Shown piece by piece: positions 35,224-46,943 of a stretch of DNA of 64,000 nt (its first letter is position 1; each line of letters opens with the position of its first letter). The notes under the pieces are model-generated. The model did no database searches, had not been told where the DNA came from, and saw nothing but the letters and a program-made list of their open reading frames with translations. The stretch is from Dactylis glomerata (lineage: Eukaryota > Streptophyta > Magnoliopsida > Poales > Poaceae): contig QXEO01000413.1 in the NCBI GenBank assembly GCA_007115705.1, forward strand, positions 248,001 to 312,000, written 5' to 3'. The position numbers were made by a program, and so were the translations under genes.

Positions 35224-38200
35224 CTACACGGTAATAATCACCTCATCTGTGAGGAGAATACTGTCCAGAACAGCAAATCCTGCAGCAACTCCACCTTCGT
35301 TCGATGAAGAAACTTTGGTCCGCATCAAGTAACCAGATTGGTTGTTAATGACGACCTTATCTTTATTCCTGCAGTTATCAATTAAAGGTTGCATGATTTG
35401 ATCAGAGAAATGGAAGGGACCGCAGACAGAGATGGAGTACAAGAGTTCAGAGTGACCAAAGGATTAACTACCGCAGGTAGGCTCCAAATATTCCAAGCTC
35501 AGAGATTGTAAGGTCCTCAAAGCAAATACCGCCCTGGACAAGCTGAGTAAGAGAAGCTCTGGGAAAAATCCGCTGCATCAAAATATATGCTGCAAGAGCC
35601 TCTCCCTGTTCGTTCTGGAGTCTCGTTAGCGTCTCTCGCAGTTCGTGACCATACAAGTTGTTCCCTGAAGAGAAATACCAGCATTAGTAAAATTTATGGG
35701 ATATTATTATGAGAAGGGTGTTTTTAAGTGCCAAGGAAACTGACCCCCGCCTTCTCTTTGAGGTTTCAGGACAAACAAATCAGGTTTTTCTATTGCTGAT
35801 TTCACTATTTCGTCATTGTCCAAGCTCCATAACCCTGCAAAGCATTTACGTAGCTTGGCAATGTCTTCCTCGTTGTCAAGGAATCTACATATAGATAAGA
35901 TCAGATAGTGATTAAAAATGTGCTACGTAAAATCACAAGCATAGCAATAGGAGTCTAATATGTACTACCACCGAGTGTGTTATGAATATATCTAATAATG
36001 TAAACGTCACATGAATATTCAAAATACATGATAACCCATTCTTCCTGGATATAACTTTATCACCTTTCAAGAACACTAGGTTTTGCTATTTCTTGCTGGA
36101 TCTTTTTCGTTCCCACTAAATGGTAGGATATTGAAGGGCACTTAATTGCAGACGATTGTTCAATTAAAAGCCTTGCACTCCATTCCTGAAATTAATATAA
36201 GAAGAACATGCCAGGTGAGAACTTATCCCTATATGGTATGCAATTACATCATTTGACATGATGGACTTCAGCTTTACAACACCGATAATGAAATTTACAA
36301 ACAACAGTTTCCTTTTCCGCAAGTAGTGAAAAGCAAACAATCATCACACCCAAATAAACAAATGATTATGAAAGAAAATGTTCTTATGGAGACTTTATTT
36401 CCAATCACATTATGAGGAGATTCACTTTCTAGGGAGAAACGGTGTTTGCTAAACAAAGGCAGTAGTACATACCACTTCTGAAGGGTAATCATTGGGCGCG
36501 TACCCAGCTCTGAAATACACAACAGCAACAGGCCGGCCATCTCTGCATTTTCATAAATTCAGATTAAAGTGATAATAGCAAAAAAGGTCTTTCTATAGAA
36601 GATACATACACCACAAGTGTTCCATCTGCAAGCACCTGTCCTTCAGCCTCCACCTGTGCCAAGCTTTTCCTAATAGTCATCACACCGTGCGTAACAGATA
36701 GTTAAGGAAAGCCTGATCTTCGATGCTGTTAATTGTGATATCAAGCAGGAGGCATGTTGACAATTAAAGCGAACGATCAATATAGCAACAAGGTAGAAAG
36801 TTTGTATGTAGACATGAATGATGAACCACAATACATCAGAAACTAAACAAGCAGTCAATTTATTAGAATTTAGAAAAATATATGGCTGAAAATAACGTGT
36901 CTACAAAGTACAAAGGTAAGTTGGGAGATGAGTGTTCGTCCGCAGGAGTGGCAGCGGCAGCCCACGGACAAGAGTGCCGGCGCACGATGGGGAGTCGGGA
37001 TCCCTAGCTCGCTCGCTCAACATGGCGTACACGGGCCAGGATGAAACGGTTCGGGCTAGGAGAAGAGATGGGCACGGGCCAAGGGTGGCATTTAACTCAT
37101 AGTTACTACAAAGAAAATGGGCAACAAAATATACCGGTTCGGTAGATAAGTAGAAAGCTGCGGGGAGCACCATAAAACGTGCTTTTCCCGCTCGGTGGCT
37201 TTGAAAAGCCCACAGCAAAGCTGACCTCTTTGTTTCGTTTGGTTGGCTTATTTCAGTCTAAAGCCCAAACAAAGAGGTCCTAAACCTATCCATATAGAAA
37301 ACATATTAATTGCTGTACTCATTTATGTATAAACATATTAAGTTTCTCGTTTAAGTGTAAACAAGGAAAACATTGTAGGGTGGTACCGATTCCACCCTGC
37401 CACTATTGTGACCTTTTAATTAAGAGTATTTTGTACAGTGTGACCGAGATGTCATGGTGGTAACGAGATATTATATTTTGGTGAAACCGTTCAAAAAGTC
37501 AGACGCGGCGACCAAGAGCAGTGCAGGATACGACGGCCCTTCTCTAGAAAGATCGTCTACGGGTCTTTCCGAGCATATCACAAGAGATTTTTAAGCACTA
37601 AAATGTATCCTTATTTCCCTAAGAGCTATTTAATTAAGCTTCATTTGTGCTTATAGGTTCACACAGAATTTTTTTTGCACAAACCTTTGAAGAGTGGTTG
37701 AGTCTAAGGTGTTGATTGCACCCGTATTTTCAACTATTTTTACTCTGTAGCGTATTAGGGCATATACAACGCAGCCTCTTAGAGAGACGCTAAGGAATTA
37801 AATCCCGGCCGTTTCCCCTAATTCCTGGCAGTTTTGCTAACGTCGACGCAGAACTAAGAGGCTGGCGTTAAGAAAACCTATACAAAATACGGATCCCAAG
37901 CACAGGTGCTTATCTGCTTTAACGAGCTGACTACTTAAGCGCCTGCCTAAGAGGCCTGGCGTTGTACATGCCCTTAGTCTTACCGCCCAAGGTATTGATT
38001 CTCTTTAGAATTTTAGACTTATTTCAGTGAGATATCACAATGTGAAAGATATGTGTAAAGATATATTTGTCTACGGTATCAATGAAATTGTTTTTTCCGA
38101 TATACTCATTTATGTTGTAAAATCTCGTAGATACAGCTCCGTAGTAGCTTAACATTGTCTTCCTATTTTGTCCAAGCAAGCACGTTGACATAAGGAAACA

Positions 38201-40788
38201 TTTGAGGTTTTCACGTTTTAGGATTTTACAAATAAAAGGGGAATGAAAGCACATAACAAAAAGATATGATTCCCTCAAATGATTGATGAGCCAGTACTGG
38301 TCGTACATATTCCTCTCTTCAGGTTGAACAACCATCATAACTACAGCACTGGGTAACCATGAGGAAAAAATATATTAGTTGATGCTTGCATTTACTAAGC
38401 AATCCAAGTAAAATAAACATAAACTACATAGGAAAAGTGTAGACCTGTCATTATTATATTCAGCCCATGCTTTGCCCAATGCTTCAGCGAATTGAGTGTC
38501 TGCATAGTTCCGAGGAACCCTTTCAGAATCAAGACCTAACACTTCACGATATTTTTTCAGTAGGGTCCTGTATATAACAAAATAAAAGCACTCATCAGGT
38601 TAACTATACGAGATCATAGGAAACGTTGCAATCATATCAGGATAAGATGGATGTTGCTATCAATTTAGAATGTCCAGCAGCCTGATTTGTCTCTCACTGA
38701 CAGATATAAATACTCTACTCTTGCATCAAACATGTTTAAGCAGATGCATGCTTACAACTGCAGGTTTAAAGTCTAAAATATATGAACACAATCTATAACC
38801 GAAAGATTAAGCTGAGGTTTCTAAAATTTTCATGTTCTTGTAGGTATATAACTATTTTAAGCAGGCATATTGACTGTGTTAAGAATTCACAACACTCACC
38901 TAGTCACCTTGGGTGTCCAATATGCTAAAGAGATGGCCTAATGGCTAGCAAGAATGCCATTTACAATTGGATGCAGGAGACTTTGAGCATACAATATGCT
39001 TAACGCAAAATCTCATCTTATGTTCTGAAAGACTATTGCAAGTCACAAGGATAAAAAGCAAGTTGATTGTACTAACAGAGTGCAAGACAGCACAAAAACT
39101 TCACCTGTGAAGTTCGCTCACAAGGGAGCCTAGACCAGGAAATGATGTTGAGATAGTGTTGAGCTCAATTTGAAGAAGAGAATTTGTTTCAGAATCTAGC
39201 ATGTAGTCAGATCGGTGCAACCCTAAGCGGATGTCCTGATGGTTTGTTAAGAACTTGTCAGTACCTTAACAAAAACATATTACTAATAAGCACAAAGTTA
39301 AAGATGCATTTCTATGAATTCAGAATAAGAAGTTCAAAACAAGCTCAGTCAATTACCTCCTTTTTGTTTACTGCCATCATTTTCGCGTGGATTTCTAACA
39401 GCCTAGCAGTGAAATCATCAACCTGCTTTGTTCTGGAATCATAAAATAAACAATCGGTATTAACCTGGCAGTTTCTTATAATATGAAAATAATAAATATC
39501 TAACAGGTATTTACCTATTCATAAAATGAAAATGGACTGATCATGTTAATGATCAGACTAATGGAACATAAAATGGTTCTGAAAACTCAGGGCGATATTA
39601 AAAAATCAAATGGAATTTGGAGCTTGCCTAGACAAAGAATCTTGCAAGAACTTCCCATCCAAGCTCACACGATCAACAAGCTCATTGAAAATAGGAGCCA
39701 GTTCGCACGCTTGCTTCCAAAAGGATGCTGGAAAATGTGTTGGAAGTAGCGAAAATGGAGCATGAACCAACCCAACACCTGGGACCGTTCCAGATCTCTG
39801 CAAGGGGTCGATATTATGTTAATTTTCCAATTCCGCAAATATGCTAGTTTACAACTATAGTTCTTTCTTAATACAGATAGCATTACAAGGTTCTGCTGCT
39901 GATGATCAATTGACTCTTAATGCAACTTTCACGCTTTATATCCAAAATTTTCAGACAAAGGATCTTTGGGTAGAAACACCTAACACTAAATTAATGCAAC
40001 TTTAGTACTTTACACTGCTATTTCTCGTACAAATGATCTTAAAACGAGACCAGCAGGAGGAGGAGCCCCTGCGGTATTGTATTAAGAAGGAGGAGCTCTA
40101 GGCGCAAATTATTTGTACAAATGATCTTCAGATAGCAAATTACATTATGGTGATCCCTGGTTGCCAGTTTACGATTTCTGAGCCTAATTTCTAGCGCAGC
40201 CCTGATTTTTCGTACACATTTCAGTTCCATGTCAATCAATTCCCAACTTCTTTAACTAATTCAGAGGCAACCTACAAAGAGCATTGTACGAGAAATGCAG
40301 GTGAAGCAGAGGACAGTGTACTGTTCCACTGGTTCAGCAAGCTCTATATAGCAGTCCTCCTATCAGTAACGCAGTTATGAAGTTGGCTAGATGCACGTGC
40401 CCTGAAGTCAAAGGGAGCCACACTGAGCGCATCACGTCCAAATAATTCTGATCTCGCTTCCAGAACGGGGATAAAATAGCGGGAGCCGGGAGACTTCCGG
40501 TTGGGGAACAGAGGCACTAAGTACCGGGTTTTCGCGGTCGCCGACGACGAGCCCGTGCGCGGCGCACCACAGGGCCGCCGTCTCAACCATCTCCGCCCGC
40601 ACCGCCGCCGGCGCCACGCTCGCGGGCGCCTCGGTTCCCATCGCCCGCAGGGAGACGACGCGGCGGCGGACATGGGACGCGTACCAGTCTACCGCGGCGA
40701 GGTGCGCCCGGGACGTTGGGGCTGGGAGGCGGCGGACGCAGTAGCGGTGGTGCTGGGAGGAGGAGGAGGAGGAGACGCAGGAGGACAT
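35224..40788 (-). CDS. GSH2: Glutathione synthetase, plastid-type precursor
   Basis: ATP-dependent ligation of glycine to gamma-glutamylcysteine, the second step of glutathione synthesis. Exons: 40788-40525, 39797-39628, 39432-39357, 39235-39105, 38567-38445, 38348-38268, 36690-36610, 36542-36473, 36185-36064, 35884-35745, 35664-35472, 35368-35224. Frames join cleanly to 531 residues (Arabidopsis GSH2: 539). The Ser/Arg-rich N-terminus (MSSCVSSSSSSQHHRYCVRR) looks like a plastid transit peptide. Conserved blocks: RSGTVPGVGLVHAP, FNELVDRVSLD, LLQIELNTIS, VVQPEERNMYDQYWL, VVYFRAGYAPNDYP, CPSISYHLVGTKKIQQE, QREGGGNNLYG (ATP-grasp Gly-rich loop) and NQSGYLMRTKVSSSNEGGVAAGF. Ala512-Ala513 fits glutathione rather than homoglutathione synthetase. 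Intron 2 starts with GC; intron 6 is AT-AC. An upstream in-frame ATG at 40947 exists, but the intervening sequence looks like 5' UTR. Confidence 0.94.
36691..38267 (-). other. U12-type AT-AC intron (GSH2 intron 6)
   Basis: On the minus strand the 5' splice site reads TC|ATATCTTTTT and the 3' end TTAC|GCAC, with TTCCTTAAC placed 10 bases before the AC end. These match the minor-spliceosome consensus for donor, branch site and spacing. Splicing here restores the frame (..LRES-HGVMTIRKSL..). No GT donor restores the frame nearby. The intron is 1577 bp and contains a Tourist-like MITE. Confidence 0.88.
37758..37973. mobile_element. Tourist-like (PIF/Harbinger) MITE in GSH2 intron 6
   Basis: 216 bp from GGGCATATACAACGC to the inverted partner GCGTTGTACATGCCC, flanked by TTA on both sides (37755-37757 and 37974-37976), the target duplication of PIF/Harbinger elements. 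Further CCTCTTAG/CTAAGAGG pairs occur inside. Confidence 0.8.
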
Positions 40789-41021
40789 GGCGGAGGAAAT
40801 TTTGGGGCTCGGTTTGCAGGGGAGTTTCTGCAATTTCGAGGTCTGGTGGTGGTGGAATGTGTGAAAGAGGGTTGTCACGGTGCTTCCTTGTCTGTCTCTG
40901 CGTCGCACGTTCTCCTCTCCTTTTTGAATTGTTGTTTTATGCCGCATCGGTGGTGAGAAACGTGTCTTTGTCTGTTTGTCACGCCTGACAGGACGCCGGG
41001 GAGTGCCGATGTATTACTATG

Positions 41022-41098
41022 TCTAGATACATTAATATCAAGAATAATTATTTGTAAGAAAAACATTAGCAATAATAATTATTGATGGAAGGGAGTAT
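41022..41098. mobile_element. Stowaway MITE right half
   Basis: TGTCTAGATACATTAATATC leads into TGATGGAAGGGAGTA, as in the right half of common Triticeae Stowaway elements. No left half lies nearby. A further right end, AACAGAGGGAGTAAC, occurs near 41946. Confidence 0.45.
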
Positions 41099-42000
41099 GT
41101 TTTAGTAACTCAACTATAATAAGATTAAAATGAAACGAAATGGGGTCGATGCTAAAACTCAGAACATAGGACGCGTTTGGTACGTACAATGGTATGTAAG
41201 GTGTATGAGTGAAGAAATATGTCGTTTTGGTGGGCTACCAAACAACTAGAAGCTGAAAAAACCCACGATGTATAAAGCACCTCCGGGCTAGGCTGAGCGG
41301 ATACGCTCAAATAGACAATCTCTGGCGAGTCAGGCGGGTGAAAGGAAATGAGAGAAAGATATCTTATTTTGAGTGTAGGTTAGATAGGCTCTCTCATATA
41401 AATGAAGAACGCCGTCGAAACTAAACGCGTAGCAAACCCCACCAACTACCATATAGGCTACCAAATAAACCCCACAACGCTCTTTTTTTTGCATTGTTTT
41501 TATGTGGCTAGGGCTGCTGGAACTGTGTTTCTGTGAAGCCCGTTTTCAATGCTACAACAACAAAACACGTAGTACTACCATATTGTTAAGCAATATTAGG
41601 TGCGGTTAAAGTCACGTATATTGCAAAGTTTGATCAATGGTAAAGACAAACGTGAACATTTACAATATCAAATATGTTTTATTAGAAATAGAAATATAAT
41701 AAAACATATACTTGTATAGTATATAGGTTCGGACGTTTGGTAAAGGTTTTTTTACACAAGTTTGGTAAAGGTAGATATTAATATTTTATCATGTATACTT
41801 CGCCTTCTCGGGACTTGACCTCGCACTTCTTTCACTTTAGAACAACAGTAAAGAAGCATGCTAGACTTCCTATTATTGGGGATTTTAAGGGCTAGTATTG
41901 CAAAGTTTGACTTCAACCAAATCTAATATGCAGAGTAATATGAAACAGAGGGAGTAACAACGCGGGGAAGTCGTTGGTCTCTTCGATCCAAACAAATTGC
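41099..42000. other. Intergenic DNA upstream of GSH2
   Basis: No gene recognised. The stretch 41165-41480 starts GACGCGTTTGGTACG and ends near CCAAATAAACCCC, a weakly inverted arrangement seen in small transposons of grasses, but the ends cannot be fixed. Confidence 0.3.
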
Positions 42001-43292
42001 ATATAAATATTAGAAAATTCTTTTGGCATGATTATACACTAGATGAGAAAAACAACCTCCCGGGTCGCCAGAGGCGACTCCGGAGGCCTCCACAGCCGCC
42101 GCCCAAAAAACCACCGATCTGACACCTGTTTCGCCCCGTCGTCGCTGGAGGAGGCCGTCGGCGGACGGCGGCGGTGGGGTGCCCTCTCTTCTATAGCTTT
42201 TTTCGCATTTCTCAGTGTTTTCTTCCATCATCTCATATACGATCCGTAATTTCTGCAGGGTCGCAAAGTCGAGGAAGATCTTCACACGGCTGCCATCTCC
42301 GGGCGTTGTCGGCCCCGGAGGTTCGCACCGTCGTCTTCCGCTGGAAGCCTCGAGCTGAGGAAGTATGGTCGCGACCCTCCGTGTGCACGTCATCCAGCGT
42401 CGCGAGATCTGATGCTGAGCCACCGAGATATCCACGTCATGATTTTGGCTGAAGATCTGGCGAGCCGCCGCCTGCCTGGTTGCGCCGTCGTGGGCGTCGT
42501 GGGTGAGCGCTTGCGCTGAAGATGGTGCCAGGGCATGCGCGCCCAAGGGCGTTCGATGCTCACGTCGTGGGATGGTCGGGCACGTACATGGCAATTCGCC
42601 TGATGGCATGTGTGCGTGTTTGATGCAAGCATCAATTCATTGCCTGTGGTAGATAGTGTTGGGCTCTGTTAGCCTACTTTGCGTTGTCCACAGAGTGTTA
42701 ATGATGACGTGATGATGAAGATTGGACAGACTATGGAAGTTTCGTCTCGCATACTCAGATCGAGTCGAGAGCTGGTGAAGTTTCCTGGGAGAAACCGCAA
42801 TGGATGGGGAGAAGTATGCGTGTTGGATGATCGGCGATTTGCAGTAGTGTTCTCCGCGAGTGGGGGCGGTACTAGCCGCCTCGTGGTCTCAGTTTTCTGG
42901 GGTGAAAACTTTCAGGCTGACCATCGATGGTTGTGCCTGGCAATGACGGCTGCCTAGCCGTTTCCTTGTTGAAGGCATTGTTTGGAGTTGGGACCTACTC
43001 CAAGTGAAAACTCAAGATCTGGCCATGCTGGTCAGACCGGATGACGATGGTGTTTGTACACTATTTTCTTCTTTGAGGCGTCGTTTTGGAGAAGATACTG
43101 GTATCGTCACCACTGGTGGTGCTCTTGCTGCAGCGAGTCTCTGATTGTACCGGTGAGGACTTTGTTTTCTTTTTCTTTTATCTTTTCGGCTGTGTGCATC
43201 CTTGATATCTAGACTTGTTTTAGACATTATGTTGTTGCAGATGCTGGATGTAATTGGTATCATCTTAGTATTAATATATTCTCTTTATTAAA
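42000..43292 (+). other. Possible retroposed or LINE-derived copy ending in a poly(A)-like tail
   Basis: GC-rich, gene-like DNA (42040-43150) is followed by TTAGTATTAATATATTCTC and TTTATTAAAAAA at about 43287, as at the 3' ends of plant LINEs and retroposed transcripts. The start region (CTCCCGGGTCGCCAGAGGCG) resembles 5' ends I recall from wheat LINE-like repeats. No long intact frame and no reverse transcriptase motif were found, so the assignment is weak. Confidence 0.35.
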
Positions 43293-43809
43293 AAAGCACT
43301 AAATATTTATTCTTCAGTGGTCTACTTTTATGTGGAGTTTCAAAGAGTAATTTTTATTGGTTAAAATCTTATAATTTTTTATGTCTTTGAATAACAAATG
43401 TACGTAGCGTATCTAATTATTTAGAAAAAAATTGTGTTTCTTTTTCAACACAACCGAGCAACATCTACAACACATTCGTGCGCGTGTTGTTAACTTACAT
43501 AAGATTTGATATGACATGACCTATTCACGTGTTTTTCTAAAGTATATCTAAACCACAGAGGCCCCAAAATGAGTTTGAGGTACCATGAAACTTGTATTTT
43601 GCCGAGTGTCAATCTTTAAAGGCCATTTTTACGAGAATAGTCCACATGGTTTATGTTGGGATGCTTAAGTTCACACGGAATTGTGTTCGAATGTGCGTAA
43701 TATGAGATTATCTTATTTGGTTTTGACGTTGAGAGTGTCCGTGGTTTTGTAGTAGTGTGGTAACAAAGATTTGCATCCATCTCAAAGACAAAGTTAGTGC
43801 TCTAGGGCC

Positions 43810-44230
43810 GTTGTTGGACCGGTGATCGTATGGTTCGACACGGGCTTGCTGCCGATGACTCCTGCCCTATTTGTCTCCAAGAACTCGAGACAATCGTACA
43901 TCTACTGATTAATTGCTCCTTTGCTAGAGAAATTTGGTTTCAGGTGTTAAGGAGTCTTGGGCGTCTGCATCTCTCGCCGTCCCCAAGAACTCAAAACTAA
44001 GCGCATATGTTTCCTTCTCTTGCTGGGCCTGCACTCGATATGGCTTGAAAGGAGCAATAGAGTGTTCAATGACCGTGCTAAACCTGTTGCGTTGTTCCTT
44101 CATGAGCGTGTCCAAGAAGCCGACAAGTGGAAGACAGTGGGTCTTTGTGAGATATAGGCTTTAGTATTTTGGTGTGTGCATTGTATTCTGCCCGTGGACT
44201 TGCTTTGTTTGGTTTGTTTTTCTTCTATCT
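43810..44230 (+). pseudogene. LINE reverse-transcriptase C-terminal (zf-RVT) remnant
   Basis: Conceptual translation from about 43817 reads GDRMVRHGLAADDSCPICLQ, then ETIVHLLINCSFAREIWFQV: the C-x2-C ... H-x4-C pattern and REIW motif of the zinc-binding region at the C-terminus of plant LINE polyproteins. A frameshift follows near 43985; another frame then gives LHSIWLERSNRVFNDRAK, the next conserved block, up to a stop near 44155. Upstream reverse transcriptase and endonuclease parts are missing, so this is a 5'-truncated copy. Confidence 0.7.
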
Positions 44231-44989
44231 ATAGAAAAAGTATGCATTCTCGCGCGTTTCTGGAAAAGGTCAGTGCTCCTCTTTCCACTTATCGTCCATA
44301 TTGGTGGTACATCGAGTTGCAGATCCTATTATACCAACCAACTGAATGAGAACATGACTCTCGAGTGACCATTCATCTTGGAGCCCCCTCCACTGCATAG
44401 ACATGTACTTTGTTGCCTCTTCTTGCTTCGTATGTTGCACGGCTTCAAGCAAGGATTAGAAAATCCCATAATAGACCAACAAGAAGCGCCTTGTACACTT
44501 GTACCTCTATATGCTACAAATATGCTACTCAACCATGCCCAGACCCGATTCTTGTTTCTACTCTTTGTCTTTCTCCGTTCCAGACTATCCATTCACTACA
44601 CTTTTAGTTCTTTCTTCAAACCAGTTTCCTGAATAAATAGATCCCAAATTCAGAGGTTGGCAAGAGAAGTTGGAATGCCATTTTTGCTAGAAAGCTTTTG
44701 GTGTTTGGGCTACCTCTTGTGAATCTTTCTACAGATTAATTCATGACGTTAATATGGTGTGTATTAAAAATGCTAAAAATATTACCGTGCTATTTAAAAT
44801 AGGGTGCTTTCATTAACAACTTAACATTGGAGGAATGGAAATTATGGATTCTACAATCTCCTGGATCATGAAATCTGTCATTTCAATTTCTATGAAATTG
44901 TTGTAATTAAGTGATAATTATAGTTTTGAGTTACAATTAAGATATGAATTTCGACAGATAGAAAGAATGGAAGAGTGCCGTCCTGAAAA

Positions 44990-45095
44990 TCTGATGTAAC
45001 CATTTTTTGTTATTATCCCCTGTACAGTTTGTAAATATTTTCAAATAAATGAAAACAGCAGTGGGGAGCTCTCCCATGGTTTATCCTTAAAAAAA
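44990..45095 (+). mobile_element. LINE 3' end fragment
   Basis: GTGGGGAGCTCTCCCATGG followed by TTTATCCTTAAAAAAA is the kind of 3' terminus seen repeatedly on Triticeae LINEs. The body upstream (44640-44990) is not recognisable. Confidence 0.5.
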
Positions 45096-45289
45096 TAGCG
45101 AAAATAGATAGCATGGGTGGGGGCAAGCGAAGGACGCGAAACGATGAAGTGTCGACAAATCATGAAGGTTATGGTCTAGTCGAGTGAAACACTTCAACGT
45201 ATTCTGTGCAACATAAGCATATGGAACACCCGAGCCAAACTTTTGTTGAACACAAGTATTCAGATACTAGCAAACTTACATAGGACATC

Positions 45290-45640
45290 TCTAAAAACAG
45301 TGGGTGGTGGATCTCCATCCCACAGAAATTCATAATTTGAATCAAAACTCAACCTAGCTAAATTATGTGCCACCTTGTTTGCCTGTCTAGGACAATGGTG
45401 GAGCGAAACTGAACCAACACGATGAGCAATATGAAAAGAATCTGCAAATTGCTGTATATGGAGTCCATATGTCGATTATTCTGTTATCAACTCAAGACTG
45501 TCAGACTCCTCTATAACCGGAGAGCAACCAAATTTCTCTAGAGCTCTGAAAGCCATGCATCACTACAGTCGGAGATCCAACATATCCGAGTCCAACATCA
45601 TAAGCACAAACCTTAAGACTGGAACACTTCATGAGTACTG
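45290..45640 (-). pseudogene. RNase H-like (RVT_3) fragment of a LINE-type protein
   Basis: On the minus strand the translation contains LEKFGCSPVIEESDSLELI, a stop, then QQFADSFHIAHRV and HHCPRQANKVAHNLARLS, ending FLWDGDPPP. This is the plant RVT_3 RNase H pattern (D near S-L-E, H-x-x-R-x-x-N-x-V-A-H). An in-frame stop and lack of flanking exons make it a remnant. Confidence 0.6.
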
Positions 45641-46099
45641 TATTTGTGCATCGCCGATGTAATTAAACAAGGCCCCAAAAGTCTCGTATTTCCATAGAAC
45701 CTCTAAATCAGATTACATCCGTCATCCTCTATGTTTTTGTTGTTGTTTTTGATGTGGAAAATAGCAATTCCTGTGTTCCTGAAAAGACAATTCTCGTACC
45801 AAAGCTCGTAATCTTATGGCATGGCAGAAAATGATGTGCACGAGTAAGAGCACCCGTAAAATCTCGGCCGTTTCGCGTGTCACGGGCCGCGTGTGCGAGC
45901 TAGCGGAACCCGTGAAAGGCCTGGTCCGTAAAAAAAATTCACGGACACCCGTACTCGACCCGTTTTGAACGGTACAAGTACCGGCTCGAGCGGCGGAGAC
46001 GGGTCGAACCCGTACTCCCTCCGCCGCGAACCCTAGCCGCCGCCGCGAACCCTTGCGCAGCTCCGGTGAGCAATTAAACCACCTTCCGGCGACAAATCG

Positions 46100-46666
46100 A
46101 TGGCGTGCAGGAGCGGCGCCTCGGGCCTCGGCGACGGCCGTGCTGGTGGGGGAGGAGGAGGAGGGGGTGGCTGGCGAGCACCGGGCGGCGGCGATGACGA
46201 GGAAGAGCGGCGCCGCATCCGCTCCGTCGCGGCCAAGAAGCGGGCGCGCAGGCGGTGGACCAACTGGGGGAGGACCCCCCCACCGTCGCTCGCCTCCTAC
46301 GCCGTCGGCGCGCGCACGGCATCGGCGCGAGCTCGCGAGCCGGTGCTCCGCCTCCCTCCTCCACCGGCGACATGGGACGTCGGGGAGGCCTCCTCCTCGG
46401 CCTCGGCGGCCACCCCCATCGTCGGCCGGCGCCGCGGCGACCTGGAGGAGGAGGCCCAGTTCGCTGCGGCCTTAGCGGAGTCCGCGGCGACGGCCGCGGC
46501 TAAGAAGCGGCGGGAGGAGGAGGAGACCGCCGCTGCCGTCGCCGCGGTCGAGCTCTTCAAACAACATGATGAGCTGGAGGCGGGCACCTGGGCGGAGGGA
46601 GACGGCGAGGTGGCCACCGGCGAGGGCGACGCGGAGGCCGACGTGATCGTCATCGACTCGGACTAG
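46100..46666 (+). CDS. Intronless ORF, unknown function, with C-terminal SUMO-interaction-like motif
   Basis: 188 residues, start MACRSGASGLGDGRAGG. Visible features: a poly-Gly run; a basic helix EEERRRIRSVAAKKRARRRW (about 34-53), likely nuclear; an Ala/Glu/Lys-rich, probably coiled-coil stretch from LEEEAQFAAALAESAA to VELFKQHDELEAG (about 115-160); and an acidic end EADVIVIDSD. The last motif, hydrophobic VIVI followed by acidic/Ser residues, fits a SUMO-interacting motif. GC content and open frames on both strands are high, so chance openness must be considered, but the ordered composition and typical grass 5' UTR (GCCGCCGCGAACCCTAGCC) favour a gene or a gene carried by an element. No family recognised. 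Confidence 0.5.
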   Translation: MACRSGASGLGDGRAGGGGGGGGGWRAPGGGDDEEERRRIRSVAAKKRARRRWTNWGRTPPPSLASYAVGARTASARAREPVLRLPPPPATWDVGEASSSASAATPIVGRRRGDLEEEAQFAAALAESAATAAAKKRREEEETAAAVAAVELFKQHDELEAGTWAEGDGEVATGEGDAEADVIVIDSD

Positions 46667-46897
46667 CTCCTCGTCGACGGCGGCGACTACGAGCTCGCAT
46701 TTTGGGCATCTGTGAGGACGCGGCGTCCTCCGGCGAGCTCGCCACTATTTATTTTTCTTTTTTTAGCTGTAATTTTGGTGTACAAATCTAGTATGAACTT
46801 CGATCCGTTCTCGCGCGAACCAATCTTCTCGGGAATTTTTGAATTTTCTGTTTTACGGATTGCATTTGCGGGTGCCGATCTCCGCCACTACCGATCA

Positions 46898-46943
46898 ACC
46901 TGTATATCGCTAGTACAGAAGCCTGTACTCGCGATATACAGGT
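46898..46943. repeat. Near-perfect 46-base hairpin
   Basis: ACCTGTATATCGC pairs with GCGATATACAGGT, then one mismatch, then AGTACAG pairs with CTGTACT around a 4-base AAGC loop. It lies about 230 bp after the 46100-46666 stop and could form in the 3' transcript or belong to a transposon end. Confidence 0.8.

Noticed and set aside
40789..40947. Upstream in-frame start for GSH2 at 40947
   Set aside because: The added residues do not look like a transit peptide and the DNA reads like a 5' UTR; ATG 40788 gives a good plastid signal and near-family length. Not fully excluded.
40501..40956. Plus-strand frames over GSH2 exon 1
   Set aside because: Reverse-frame shadows of the transit peptide and first exon.
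43934..44164. Free-standing small gene
   Set aside because: It overlaps the LINE zinc-binding remnant; the frame arises from a frameshift within that sequence.
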